A program made the translations under genes and the position numbers. The notes below the pieces were generated by a model that did not search any database, was not told where the DNA came from, and saw only the letters and a program-made list of their open reading frames with translations. From NCBI GenBank assembly GCA_026003835.1, contig BPHZ01000004.1, positions 62,001 to 126,000 on the forward strand: a stretch of 64,000 bases of DNA. The letters run 5' to 3'. Positions 1 to 7,642 of the stretch are shown here, one piece after another (within the stretch, counting starts at the first letter, position 1; each line of letters opens with the position of its first letter). The stretch comes from Herpetosiphonaceae bacterium (lineage in GTDB: Bacteria; Chloroflexota; Chloroflexia; Chloroflexales; Herpetosiphonaceae).

Positions 1-284
1 TCCTGCGGCAGCACATTCGCCGTCATCGCCACCACACGGGTATCTTTCAGCTGCGGATGCTCCCGGATCTGCGCTAAGACGCTGTAGCCATCCTCATACG
101 GCAGCTGAATATCCAGCAGGATCAAGTCCACCCGCGGCAGCGTTTCGGCCAGCTTAATGCCCTGCCGCCCCGACGCCCGCGAGTTGATATATTTGACACC
201 CGCCAGGCGTAGCAAATCGCTGGCGACCATCAGGTTATTGGGATCGTCTTCGATGATAATCACGTAAGCATCTGCAATATTCAT
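1..284 (-). CDS. Response regulator receiver protein (3' end outside window)
   Basis: Single receiver (REC) domain of a two-component system, cut by the window edge after about 94 codons. The visible protein starts MNIADAYVIIEDDP, giving the acidic pocket (EDD), and has a phosphoacceptor context LILLDIQLPYEDG. It ends in the conserved VVAMTANVLPQ segment, which holds the switch Thr. Its ATG follows a clear AAGGAGG site and lies 16 bp downstream of the stop of the hybrid kinase, so the two are almost certainly co-transcribed and the regulator is a likely phosphoacceptor of that kinase. No output domain is visible, so it may be a stand-alone CheY/DivK-like receiver or may carry an output domain to the left. 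Confidence 0.9.
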   Translation of the reverse strand, partial: MNIADAYVIIIEDDPNNLMVASDLLRLAGVKYINSRASGRQGIKLAETLPRVDLILLDIQLPYEDGYSVLAQIREHPQLKDTRVVAMTANVLPQ

Positions 285-300
285 CCCGTCGATCCTCCTT

Positions 301-3048
301 TCAGCACGTTCCCTCCACCGTTGGATGGTTGGCGGTCTTGAGTACCTGAGCCACATTACTCAGAATATGCTCCGCCGAAACGACCCCCTTGCTGAGCAGC
401 CCCTTGACGCGTTGTTGCAGGAACCCGCGTTCAGCGGCGGTCAGATCCTTGGCTGTCAGCACGATTACCGGGATGGTCTGGGTCTGCGGACTGGCGTCCA
501 ACTGCTCCAGCACAGCAAAGCCATCCACCTCCGGCATCATCAGATCCAAAATGATCAAATCCGGCGGCGCCTTGGCGATCTGCTCCAGCCCTTCACGACC
601 ATTGCTCGCCGTCAGGATCTGATAGGAATTGACCCGTTTAAGGTGCTGGGTGATGATCTCCCGCGCGTTGGGATCGTCGTCGATGACCAGAATCCGCGAG
701 CCCTGACTGACCAGCCGCGCCACCGTGCTGCGTAGCTGCTCTTCATTGATCGGCTTGGTCAGATAGGCGCTGGCGCCCAGGTAGTAGCCCATCTTTTGAT
801 CCTCAACAATGGTGTAGAGCATGACCGGCACTGTCTGCAGCTCGGGATCGGTCTTGAGTTCGGACAGCACCTCCCAGCCATCCTTGTAGGGCATCAGAAT
901 GTCAAGGATGATCGCCGCCGGCTTTAAGCGCCGGGTTTCCTCCAGCGCTATGCGGCTGTCGCTGATGCCATAGACAGTGTAGCCGTCCTTGCTGAGGTAG
1001 GCGGCGATAATCTCGATGGCGGCCCGGTCATCGTCGATGACCACAACCGTCCGGCCCTCGCCTTCCTGCTCCTGAGCGGCGGTCAGCAGCTGTGCGAGGG
1101 CCGGGGCCGCTGCAGGGGTCGACGCCTCAACGATAGGCAGCGTAAAGAAGAAGGTCGAGCCCTCGCCCACGGTACTCTCGGCCCACACCTGCCCGCCGTG
1201 CATTTCGACCAGGCGCCGGCAGATGGCTAACCCCAGCCCGGTGCCTTCGTAGCGCCGATTGGCTTCACCGTCGATCTGGCGGAATTCTTCAAAGATATGA
1301 TCGAGATGCTCCGGCGGGATGCCGATGCCGGTATCGCTGACGCTCAGCACCACATACTCGCCCTCTTGCGCCGCGTGGACGGTAATGGAACCCCGATCGG
1401 TGAACTTCGCCGCATTGCTGAGCAGGTTGAGCAGCACCTGGCGGATGCGCGTGCGATCGGCCATCACCTGCGGCAGATCGGGGGCCAGCTCCTGGCGGAG
1501 TTCGACCGGCTTGTCCTTGAGCAACCCGGTCGCCGTCGACATCACGCCCCGCACCAGCTCGGGCAGCTTCAGCGGCTCTTTGAAGAGATCCATGCGCCCG
1601 GCCTCGATCTTGGCCAGATCCAAAATGTCGTTAATCAGCCCCAGCAGATGCTCGCCGCTATCGTAGATGCGCGTGAGGTAATCTTTTTGATCCTCATTGA
1701 GCTCCCCACGCATCCCGGTCTGGAGGATGTAGGAAAAGTTGATGATCGAGTTGAGCGGCGTACGCAGCTCGTGGGACATATTGGCCAGGAAGCGATCCTT
1801 GAGACGGTTGGCCTCCTCCGCGGCGGCGCGGGCGGCCTGGGCTTCTTCGGTGGCCTTCGCCAGCTCCGCCGTCCGCGCGATAATGCGCTGCTCCAGATCC
1901 TCGTGAATCTGCTTCAGCTCGTTGGTCATGGTATTGAAGACGGTGGCCAACACGCCCATCTCATTGCGCTGGGGAATAGTGACCTGTTGGGAGAGATCGC
2001 CGCCGGCAACCTTGACAGCGGCCCGGGTCAGTAAACCGATGGGCTGCGAGATACGCGCCGTCATAAAGAGCCCGACGGCAGCCGCCAGCAGGATGGAGAG
2101 CAGGGTCAGGCCGATGCTGGAGGTGCGCGCCTGGAGATAACTCGCCAGCGCTTCGGAGACTTCGATCTCGGCGATGAGGCCGGCCTGGAGTTCGGGGATC
2201 CAGCGATAGGAGCCGAAGACCTCCACGGGGGGATTGCGGTAGTTATAATAGACCCCCGCGCCACTCTCGCCGCGCAGCGCGCGATCGATCCCCTCGCTAT
2301 GATAAGCTTGCGTGAGGGGGTAGCCCTCAAAGCGGCTTGGGGTGAGCAGGTAGTTGCTCTCCAGACTGACCAGGTAGGTCTCACCGGTCTCGCCCAGACC
2401 GCTGCGCTCCAGCATAAACCTAGCCAGAAAGTTGAGATCCAGTTCGCCGGCGAGCACTCCGATCAGCTGGCCGGCCGGGTCGCGGATGGGCTCAGTGATC
2501 ACCATACTCAGCGCCCCACCGCTCAGGGAGTAGTAGGGCGGCTGAATATAGGACTGGGTCAGGCTGGGAGCAAAGTAGGGCTGGCGGTTGACCAGTTTGC
2601 CGATTTGGAGGGGATCGGAGGCGGCGACGATCAGCCCACTGGGCGTATAGAGCAGCAGCTTCGAGAAGCGTACCCCCTGGGTGGTGCTGGTCGCCAGCTG
2701 CTGGAGCAGCGCATTGATCGGCGCCTGGTCATCGAGCATCGGCTGCTGCTCCTGGAGCACGGCGGCCATGCGCTCGACGATAGGATCGGAGAGGATGAAG
2801 CGCAGCGCGGCCTGGCTGTCATGCAAGCGTCCGGTGAGCTGGTTCTGCTTGAGCTGGACGACCGTTTCCAACTGATTGAAGACCTGCTGTTCCGCCTGGT
2901 TTCTGGTCAGCGAGAGGTTGATGGCTTCAATCACGCCGGCAGGCAGCACGGCGAGCACAATAAAGGTGAGGATGAGTTGCCAGCGCAGCTGGCGCCAGAA
3001 GGGGACCGAGAGATCAGGAGTCGCTGCGGTCGTACGCGGTTGGGGCAT
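301..3048 (-). CDS. Hybrid sensor histidine kinase with dCache-type sensor, HAMP and two receiver domains
   Basis: Membrane hybrid kinase of 915 aa. TM1 is about 23-45, followed by an extracytoplasmic sensor of about 260 residues (looks like a double Cache domain), TM2 about 309-329 and HAMP about 330-385. A short coiled coil leads to HisKA with phosphoacceptor H426 in MSHELRTPLN. The HATPase_c domain has the N box (NLLSNAAKF), G1 (DTGIGI) and G2 (GTGLGLAI). Two C-terminal receiver domains carry Asp716 (LDILMP) and Asp835 (LDLMMP). The ligand is unknown; Cache domains commonly bind small metabolites. The start follows GGAGG by 8 bp. A stand-alone receiver gene follows directly, suggesting a phosphorelay. 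Confidence 0.93.
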   Translation of the reverse strand: MPQPRTTAATPDLSVPFWRQLRWQLILTFIVLAVLPAGVIEAINLSLTRNQAEQQVFNQLETVVQLKQNQLTGRLHDSQAALRFILSDPIVERMAAVLQEQQPMLDDQAPINALLQQLATSTTQGVRFSKLLLYTPSGLIVAASDPLQIGKLVNRQPYFAPSLTQSYIQPPYYSLSGGALSMVITEPIRDPAGQLIGVLAGELDLNFLARFMLERSGLGETGETYLVSLESNYLLTPSRFEGYPLTQAYHSEGIDRALRGESGAGVYYNYRNPPVEVFGSYRWIPELQAGLIAEIEVSEALASYLQARTSSIGLTLLSILLAAAVGLFMTARISQPIGLLTRAAVKVAGGDLSQQVTIPQRNEMGVLATVFNTMTNELKQIHEDLEQRIIARTAELAKATEEAQAARAAAEEANRLKDRFLANMSHELRTPLNSIINFSYILQTGMRGELNEDQKDYLTRIYDSGEHLLGLINDILDLAKIEAGRMDLFKEPLKLPELVRGVMSTATGLLKDKPVELRQELAPDLPQVMADRTRIRQVLLNLLSNAAKFTDRGSITVHAAQEGEYVVLSVSDTGIGIPPEHLDHIFEEFRQIDGEANRRYEGTGLGLAICRRLVEMHGGQVWAESTVGEGSTFFFTLPIVEASTPAAAPALAQLLTAAQEQEGEGRTVVVIDDDRAAIEIIAAYLSKDGYTVYGISDSRIALEETRRLKPAAIILDILMPYKDGWEVLSELKTDPELQTVPVMLYTIVEDQKMGYYLGASAYLTKPINEEQLRSTVARLVSQGSRILVIDDDPNAREIITQHLKRVNSYQILTASNGREGLEQIAKAPPDLIILDLMMPEVDGFAVLEQLDASPQTQTIPVIVLTAKDLTAAERGFLQQRVKGLLSKGVVSAEHILSNVAQVLKTANHPTVEGTC

Positions 3049-3215
3049 CGTCGCACGCCTCCATCATTACTACTACAAACAACATGTGCCAAGTCGTACT
3101 CCCGGTGCAGAGGGCTCAGATATTCTCAGTTTCTCTCCAGTGCATCTATCATTCAAATAAGCGCCGGTCATGGTCTCCGGTATCGCAAATCGATGTTCAG
3201 CGCCTGTCGTTCCGG

Positions 3216-3252
3216 GGCGCCCGCCGCGTTGGCGCTTGCCGCAGCGGGCGCC
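3216..3252. terminator. GC-rich hairpin downstream of the solute-binding protein gene
   Basis: Perfect 9-bp inverted repeat GGCGCCCGC / GCGGGCGCC separated by 19 nt in the gap between the solute-binding protein gene and the kinase. No U-run follows on either strand, so it is at best a weak or Rho-assisted terminator. The rest of the 3049-3292 gap shows nothing else I recognise. Confidence 0.4.
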
Positions 3253-3292
3253 TATCCAAGATAGCATTGGCTTTCCTGGAGTGGTGGCCGCA

Positions 3293-4336
3293 TTAACCGC
3301 TCGTTGTATCGGCGTAGATTTTTTGGAGGAACTGCAGGGTGTAGGCGTCGTCAAGGTTTAAAGGCTCACTCAAAATCCCCTGGTCAACCAGGAAAGAGTG
3401 AACAAGCGCCCAGTGATCGGGATTCATCATTCCTGGCTTGCTCCCCGCAGGCTTGATCAGAGGCAGTCCTCGCATCAATGACTCGGTTTCATATTCCAGG
3501 TTCCTCTCCGGGTTCCAAGCGACAGTCAGCTTTGCGGCCTCCTCTGGATGATCCACTACATCCTGATATCCGCGGAGAGTCGCCCGTAGGAAGCGTTCGA
3601 CGGCATCAGGATGCTTGGCGATCATCTCCTCCGTGGTAAAAATGACGTTGGCATAGATTTCGATGCCGTAGTCTGAAAATAGGATCATATTAATCTTATG
3701 GCCTGCCTGTTCCAGTCCAATAGGCTGATTGTTGATGAAACCAGCCTGCACATCAACTTTCCCTTCGATGAGGGGTGTACTCGTAAAGTCGGTTGGCTCA
3801 ACAATGTTGACCATTGACTCAGCAATGCCTGCCTGTTTCAAAAGTGCCTTGAGTGAGATGATCGCCGTCCCTTTACGACTCATCATGATATTCCGCCCGG
3901 TTAGATCTTCAGGCCGGACGATATTCTTCTCAGCCATAGAGATCAGCACCGTTGGATTGCGTTGATAGATGGTAGCAATAGCGACGAACGGCTTGCCATT
4001 AGCGCGCGCACGTAAGAGCGTGTCCGCGCTGGTAATACCAAACTGAGCTTTCCCTGATGCAACAAGATCTTCAATAACGGATTTTGGTTGGCCTGGAGGA
4101 AGGGGTTCGACGGTGACATTGAGATTCTCTGCGGAGTAGTAGCCTTTATCAGCAGCCATGTAGAATCCCGCATATTCGATATTGTGCGCGTAGGCGAGTT
4201 GAACAGTCAGCGCAGTCGGCGCAGCAGTAGGAGCAGCTGGCGTTGATCCACAACCGCCGAAAATAAGCGCAGCCACAACGAACCACAACACGATGAAGGT
4301 TGATCGTGGATGGGGATACGTTATTCTGAGACGCAT
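3293..4336 (-). CDS. ABC transporter substrate-binding lipoprotein, NMT1/THI5-like (SsuA/ThiY/RibY superfamily)
   Basis: Exported solute-binding protein of 347 aa. It has an N-terminal hydrophobic segment ending in a slightly atypical lipobox (IFGGC), then an Ala/Pro/Thr linker, then an NMT1-type two-lobed fold starting TVQLAYAHNIEYAGFYMAAD with the typical KGYYSAENLNV motif. Relatives bind pyrimidine precursors of thiamin, riboflavin, sulfonates or taurine; the substrate here cannot be read from sequence. The ATG follows GGAGG. No permease or ATPase gene is adjacent, so partners must be elsewhere. The upstream neighbour in the same direction is an exported amidohydrolase, so an uptake or salvage pair for an amidated or cyclic N-compound is plausible. 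GC is lower than the surroundings. Confidence 0.85.
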   Translation of the reverse strand: MRLRITYPHPRSTFIVLWFVVAALIFGGCGSTPAAPTAAPTALTVQLAYAHNIEYAGFYMAADKGYYSAENLNVTVEPLPPGQPKSVIEDLVASGKAQFGITSADTLLRARANGKPFVAIATIYQRNPTVLISMAEKNIVRPEDLTGRNIMMSRKGTAIISLKALLKQAGIAESMVNIVEPTDFTSTPLIEGKVDVQAGFINNQPIGLEQAGHKINMILFSDYGIEIYANVIFTTEEMIAKHPDAVERFLRATLRGYQDVVDHPEEAAKLTVAWNPERNLEYETESLMRGLPLIKPAGSKPGMMNPDHWALVHSFLVDQGILSEPLNLDDAYTLQFLQKIYADTTSG

Positions 4337-4494
4337 CTTGCAATCCTCCAGGCTACGATGCCTCGCGCTGTTTGATCGCGCTCGTCATCAAGGACGCAGA
4401 CTCAACGATCGCAAACCTTCAGGTATCAGAGGGGGCGTATGCCCACCGCATCAGGAGAAGATCCGCATACGCCCCTCTGTTCTAGCGAGTCTCC

Positions 4495-5934
4495 TTACTT
4501 CAAGAATGGTTCAAGCTCTCTCTTGACTTTGATCATCGATTCTTCGACCGCATCGATGACCTTATCAGGGTTTACTCCAACATATTTGCCATCAGCCAGC
4601 AGAGCGCGGCCGTTGACAAAAACCCACTCGACATTCTGCGGCTGGCCGTTGAACACGAGTTGAGCGACCAAATCCATGGCGCGACCAAAGTTGATCGCCC
4701 GTGGATTGATAATGATCAGATCGGCTTTCTTTCCAGGAGTGAGCGATCCAATCTCGTCGTCCATATCCAGGAGTTCGGCGCCACCCAACGTCGCCATACG
4801 GAGCACCTCGGGAACAGATGGATAGACATCCGCCGTCATAAAACGCCCACGCTGGATCCCAACCGCTATGCGCATCGTGTTGAAGAAGTCGCTTGTGTCG
4901 TTTGAACCGCCATCAAGGCCGAGGCCAACCTTGACCCCCGCTGCATGCAGTTCGTGCAGCCTCATGAAACCGGAGGCCAGGCGCATATTGCTCAGAGGGT
5001 TATGCGTGAGGCGAATATCGTACTTCACGAGGTAGTCGGCGATCTCCTGATCGGTTATATGGATGCCATGGTTACCGATCACTTGAACATCTGGGAAGGC
5101 GCCCGACTGCTCAAGCAGTTTAAGCGGTTCGTCCCTACGCTGGCTGGCACCCTCCAACAGATGCACGTTCAATGGTACGTCGAACTCCTTAGCAAGGGCG
5201 ACCATTGCCTGAAGATTCCCATTTGAGAAGTTGGCCGGAACTGGATGCGAGCCAACTTGGAGAGAAGCAAGCGGATTCGGATCAATAAATTCCTCCTTTA
5301 CTGCACGAATATGCTGGATCGTGGCTGGTTGGCTGTTGCCGGTATAGGAGTACGCAAAGCGCAGCCCTGAATCTGTAAGTGCGCGAACACTGCCACGCAC
5401 AAATTCCGGCGTGAAGGCGTGGGATACTTCAACGACGGTAGTAACACCGGTCCCAATAAGATCCAGTGTGCTATAGCGAACCCCGTTGTAGGCATCCTGC
5501 TCTGAGACAGGAAGAGATGCTGCTCGGAATGGAACAACACATTGAAATAGCCATTCATCCAGGGATTCATCATGAGCGCACCCCCGGATGAGGGATTGCC
5601 AAAGGTGATTATGGGTATCGACGAAGCCGGGCATCACGATTTTGCCCGTCGCGTCGATGACTCGCGCGCCCTCGCCGTTGAGATTATGACCAACGGCAAC
5701 GATGGTATCGCCCTCCAGCAGAATATCGGCGTTTTCGAGCTGGCCGAGCAACCCATCACCAAGATTTGGATCCATGGTGAGCATCAACGAAGCGTTGCGG
5801 ATCAAGGTTCGCGGCGGAGCAGCACTAAAGGCTGAGTCTTGGTCACTTCGCGCTGATAAACTCGCGAAATGACTGAACATAATAGCTGTGGCGAACAAAA
5901 GAGAAAAAACCAACCTAAAACGACGCCGAAACAT
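4495..5934 (-). CDS. Exported amidohydrolase, TRZ/ATZ-like (cytosine/guanine deaminase superfamily)
   Basis: 479 aa with an N-terminal signal-like segment (about 1-28, FRRRFRLVF then a hydrophobic run), so probably secreted or membrane-tethered, unusual for this mostly cytosolic family. Metal-site motifs of the amidohydrolase barrel are present: VDTHNH (H108, H110), a later NVHLLEG His, GNHGIHI and LGLDGGSND with the metal Asp. LTHNPLSNMRLASG is typical of the deaminase/chlorohydrolase group. The C-terminal GKKADLIIIN closes the small beta domain. The ATG is preceded by GGAGG. It probably hydrolyses or deaminates a heterocyclic N-compound; substrate unknown. It sits upstream of, and probably in an operon with, the solute-binding lipoprotein. 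Confidence 0.85.
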   Translation of the reverse strand: MFRRRFRLVFSLLFATAIMFSHFASLSARSDQDSAFSAAPPRTLIRNASLMLTMDPNLGDGLLGQLENADILLEGDTIVAVGHNLNGEGARVIDATGKIVMPGFVDTHNHLWQSLIRGCAHDESLDEWLFQCVVPFRAASLPVSEQDAYNGVRYSTLDLIGTGVTTVVEVSHAFTPEFVRGSVRALTDSGLRFAYSYTGNSQPATIQHIRAVKEEFIDPNPLASLQVGSHPVPANFSNGNLQAMVALAKEFDVPLNVHLLEGASQRRDEPLKLLEQSGAFPDVQVIGNHGIHITDQEIADYLVKYDIRLTHNPLSNMRLASGFMRLHELHAAGVKVGLGLDGGSNDTSDFFNTMRIAVGIQRGRFMTADVYPSVPEVLRMATLGGAELLDMDDEIGSLTPGKKADLIIINPRAINFGRAMDLVAQLVFNGQPQNVEWVFVNGRALLADGKYVGVNPDKVIDAVEESMIKVKRELEPFLK

Positions 5935-5970
5935 GATGCACCTCCAAACGTGTTGTGGTTGATACGTCGT

Positions 5971-5986
5971 TTTATAGCGCTATAAA
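5971..5986. promoter_or_regulatory. 16-bp perfect palindrome upstream of the amidohydrolase gene (putative operator)
   Basis: TTTATAGCGCTATAAA is self-complementary over all 16 bases and lies 37 bp upstream of the amidohydrolase ATG, overlapping a possible minus-strand -10 element (TATAAA). Position and symmetry suggest binding by a dimeric repressor; no regulator gene is nearby. Confidence 0.4.
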
Positions 5987-6617
5987 ATATATTAAATTCA
6001 ACAAGATAGAGAAGAAAAATCGGCGTGTTTTAGGCAATATCACGGCTAGCAGGTATAATTTACCTGCTTACTGCAGTATATCCAATTAACGCTACAACTT
6101 TATTTAATACTGGTATAATATTCTAGTATTGCGATACTATCATATATTGATATCATTTGAACATAGGTCTTAAGTATTGAACTGGTATAGGAATACTGCA
6201 ACACTCATTATCTTTCTATTTTTAACTACTACACTGCTCCATTAACCGCTCTTCGACAAGCTCCATGGGAGCGGATGGCCACAGCGAACTGATATCGGGC
6301 GGTAGAAACATTGGCTATCGCTGGTTATCCCCGGCAGGTTCACCAACGCCTTGGACACAAGCAACCTGGCGTTTGTAACGCTCATATAGCGGGAGTGAAG
6401 GGAAAAAACTGAGAAAAATAGGAAACAACGATCCTGTAGGTATGCCTGGCAGGCATATCTTGTGTGCGGAGATACACACCAGGAAGACTGTTGTGTACAG
6501 GCCGCCGTACCCAAGGTCTGCTGAGTTGTGGGTCTGCTCGCATCCATAGAACGATGATTTCTGTAATGGTGGACGCCAGCATCGAGTTGGTACCAACGGC
6601 AAGGGTTCGTTTTGCAA

Positions 6618-6645
6618 ATTATAGCATAACGGTTGCGCAATGCAA
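6618..6645 (-). promoter_or_regulatory. Putative sigma70 promoter with no assigned downstream gene
   Basis: On the minus strand TTGCAT (6645-6640), 16-bp spacer, TATAAT (6623-6618), with an extended -10 (TGC before TATAAT). It reads into about 600 bp with no supported coding gene, so it may drive a small RNA or an unrecognised short peptide. Confidence 0.45.
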
Positions 6646-6706
6646 GAGGGGCAACCAGATTCGGGTGAAAAGGTGCGCGCGCTCCACCCTCCTCTCCAAT
6701 AGGCCA

Positions 6707-6735
6707 TTGCAGACCAGATAGTCTTCTTATATAAT
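6707..6735 (+). promoter_or_regulatory. Sigma70-type promoter of the BI-1 family gene
   Basis: TTGCAG (6707-6712), 17-bp spacer, TATAAT (6730-6735), about 118 bp upstream of the ATG at 6853. The expected leader is about 110 nt. Confidence 0.6.
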
Positions 6736-6852
6736 CGAGCCATCGCACAGGCCAGGATACGTTTCTTACCCCAGGAGATTCCCGCGGACAGCCGTGGCAT
6801 CAGCCCGGAATCCGGTAGCGCGGAACTTGTTTATCACTTAGGAGGCCTTACG

Positions 6853-7548
6853 ATGTCCTACAATGTTCCATCGCTGACAGCCGCTCAGATCCGGCATCGT
6901 ACCCTGTTTACTCAAATTTATGCCTGGATGGGGGGAGGGTTGGCCCTCACCGGTGTGATTGCGCTGTGGGCCTACTCATCGAATCTGATCGTCGACTTGA
7001 TCACATCCGGTATGTTTTTTGGCCTTATCGTTGGGGAAATTATCCTCGTACTTGCGCTCAGCTGGGGAATCAACCGGATGTCCATAGGCGTAGCTACCGG
7101 GGCATTCTTGCTCTACGCCGCCCTGAACGGGCTGACGATGGCAGTCATTTTTCTTGCCTATACCGCCAGCTCAATTGGCGTCACCTTCCTGGTGACGGCA
7201 GGCACGTTCGCCGCAATGAGTATCTACGGCTACACCACCAAGCGCGATCTCTCCACCACAGGTTCGCTGCTAATAATGGCGCTGTTCGGCCTGATCCTCG
7301 GAACGATCGCCAATCTTTTTCTACGTAGCGAAGTGCTCTACTGGGTAATAACCTACGCAGGTGTGCTCATCTTCACGGGCCTTGTTGCCTACGATACCCA
7401 GAAGATCAAGCTGCTGAGCGACCAAATGGCGGGATCTGAAGAAACGCCGCAGTTTCGCCGCGCGGTAATCCTTGGCGCGTTAAAGCTTTATCTGGATTTT
7501 ATCAACCTCTTCCTATTTCTCCTACGTATCCTTGGCAAGCGCCGGTAA
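6853..7548 (+). CDS. Bax inhibitor-1/YccA family integral membrane protein
   Basis: 231 aa with about seven hydrophobic segments, the usual size and layout of bacterial BI-1 (TMBIM/YccA/YbhL) proteins. The family hallmarks are visible: an early aromatic-rich AQIRHRTLFTQIYAWM, the AALNGLTMAVIFLAY helix, and the C-terminal AYDTQKIKLL motif followed by GALKLYLDFINLFLFLLRIL. Bacterial homologues include pH-sensitive calcium-leak channels and FtsH-interacting proteins; which role applies here is unknown. The ATG follows TTAGGAGGCC and a promoter at 6707-6735. Monocistronic; the next gene is convergent. Confidence 0.93.
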   Translation: MSYNVPSLTAAQIRHRTLFTQIYAWMGGGLALTGVIALWAYSSNLIVDLITSGMFFGLIVGEIILVLALSWGINRMSIGVATGAFLLYAALNGLTMAVIFLAYTASSIGVTFLVTAGTFAAMSIYGYTTKRDLSTTGSLLIMALFGLILGTIANLFLRSEVLYWVITYAGVLIFTGLVAYDTQKIKLLSDQMAGSEETPQFRRAVILGALKLYLDFINLFLFLLRILGKRR

Positions 7549-7642
7549 GCTATCAATGGTAGCCGATCCTGCTGAGGAGCCGAATGTCTGCTGTGGAAAT
7601 CATGCGCTATATAGATCGAAGTAGATCACTATAGCAGTTCTA

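Larger units (their letters stand above)
5935..6852. other. Long intergenic region: AT-rich part (5935-6240) and divergent promoters (6600-6740)
   Basis: A gap of 918 bp without a supported gene. From about 5970 to 6240 the sequence is very AT-rich; 6121-6180 has 16 G/C in 60 by my count. It includes a small hairpin TAGTAT-TGCG-ATACTA (6124-6139). Positions 6441-6457 form the palindrome TATGCCTG-G-CAGGCATA. Short open frames at 6242-6800 lack ribosome sites and recognisable domains, so I do not call them genes. Two back-to-back promoters lie at 6618-6645 (minus) and 6707-6735 (plus). Confidence 0.7.

Noticed and set aside
2299..3264. Plus-strand open frame of 321 codons
   Set aside because: Antisense to the hybrid histidine kinase; no domain, no ribosome site, typical shadow frame in GC-rich DNA.
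6242..6800. Overlapping minus-strand frames of 66-168 codons in the long intergenic gap
   Set aside because: No ribosome sites, no domains, Cys/Trp/Arg-rich composition typical of non-coding frames.
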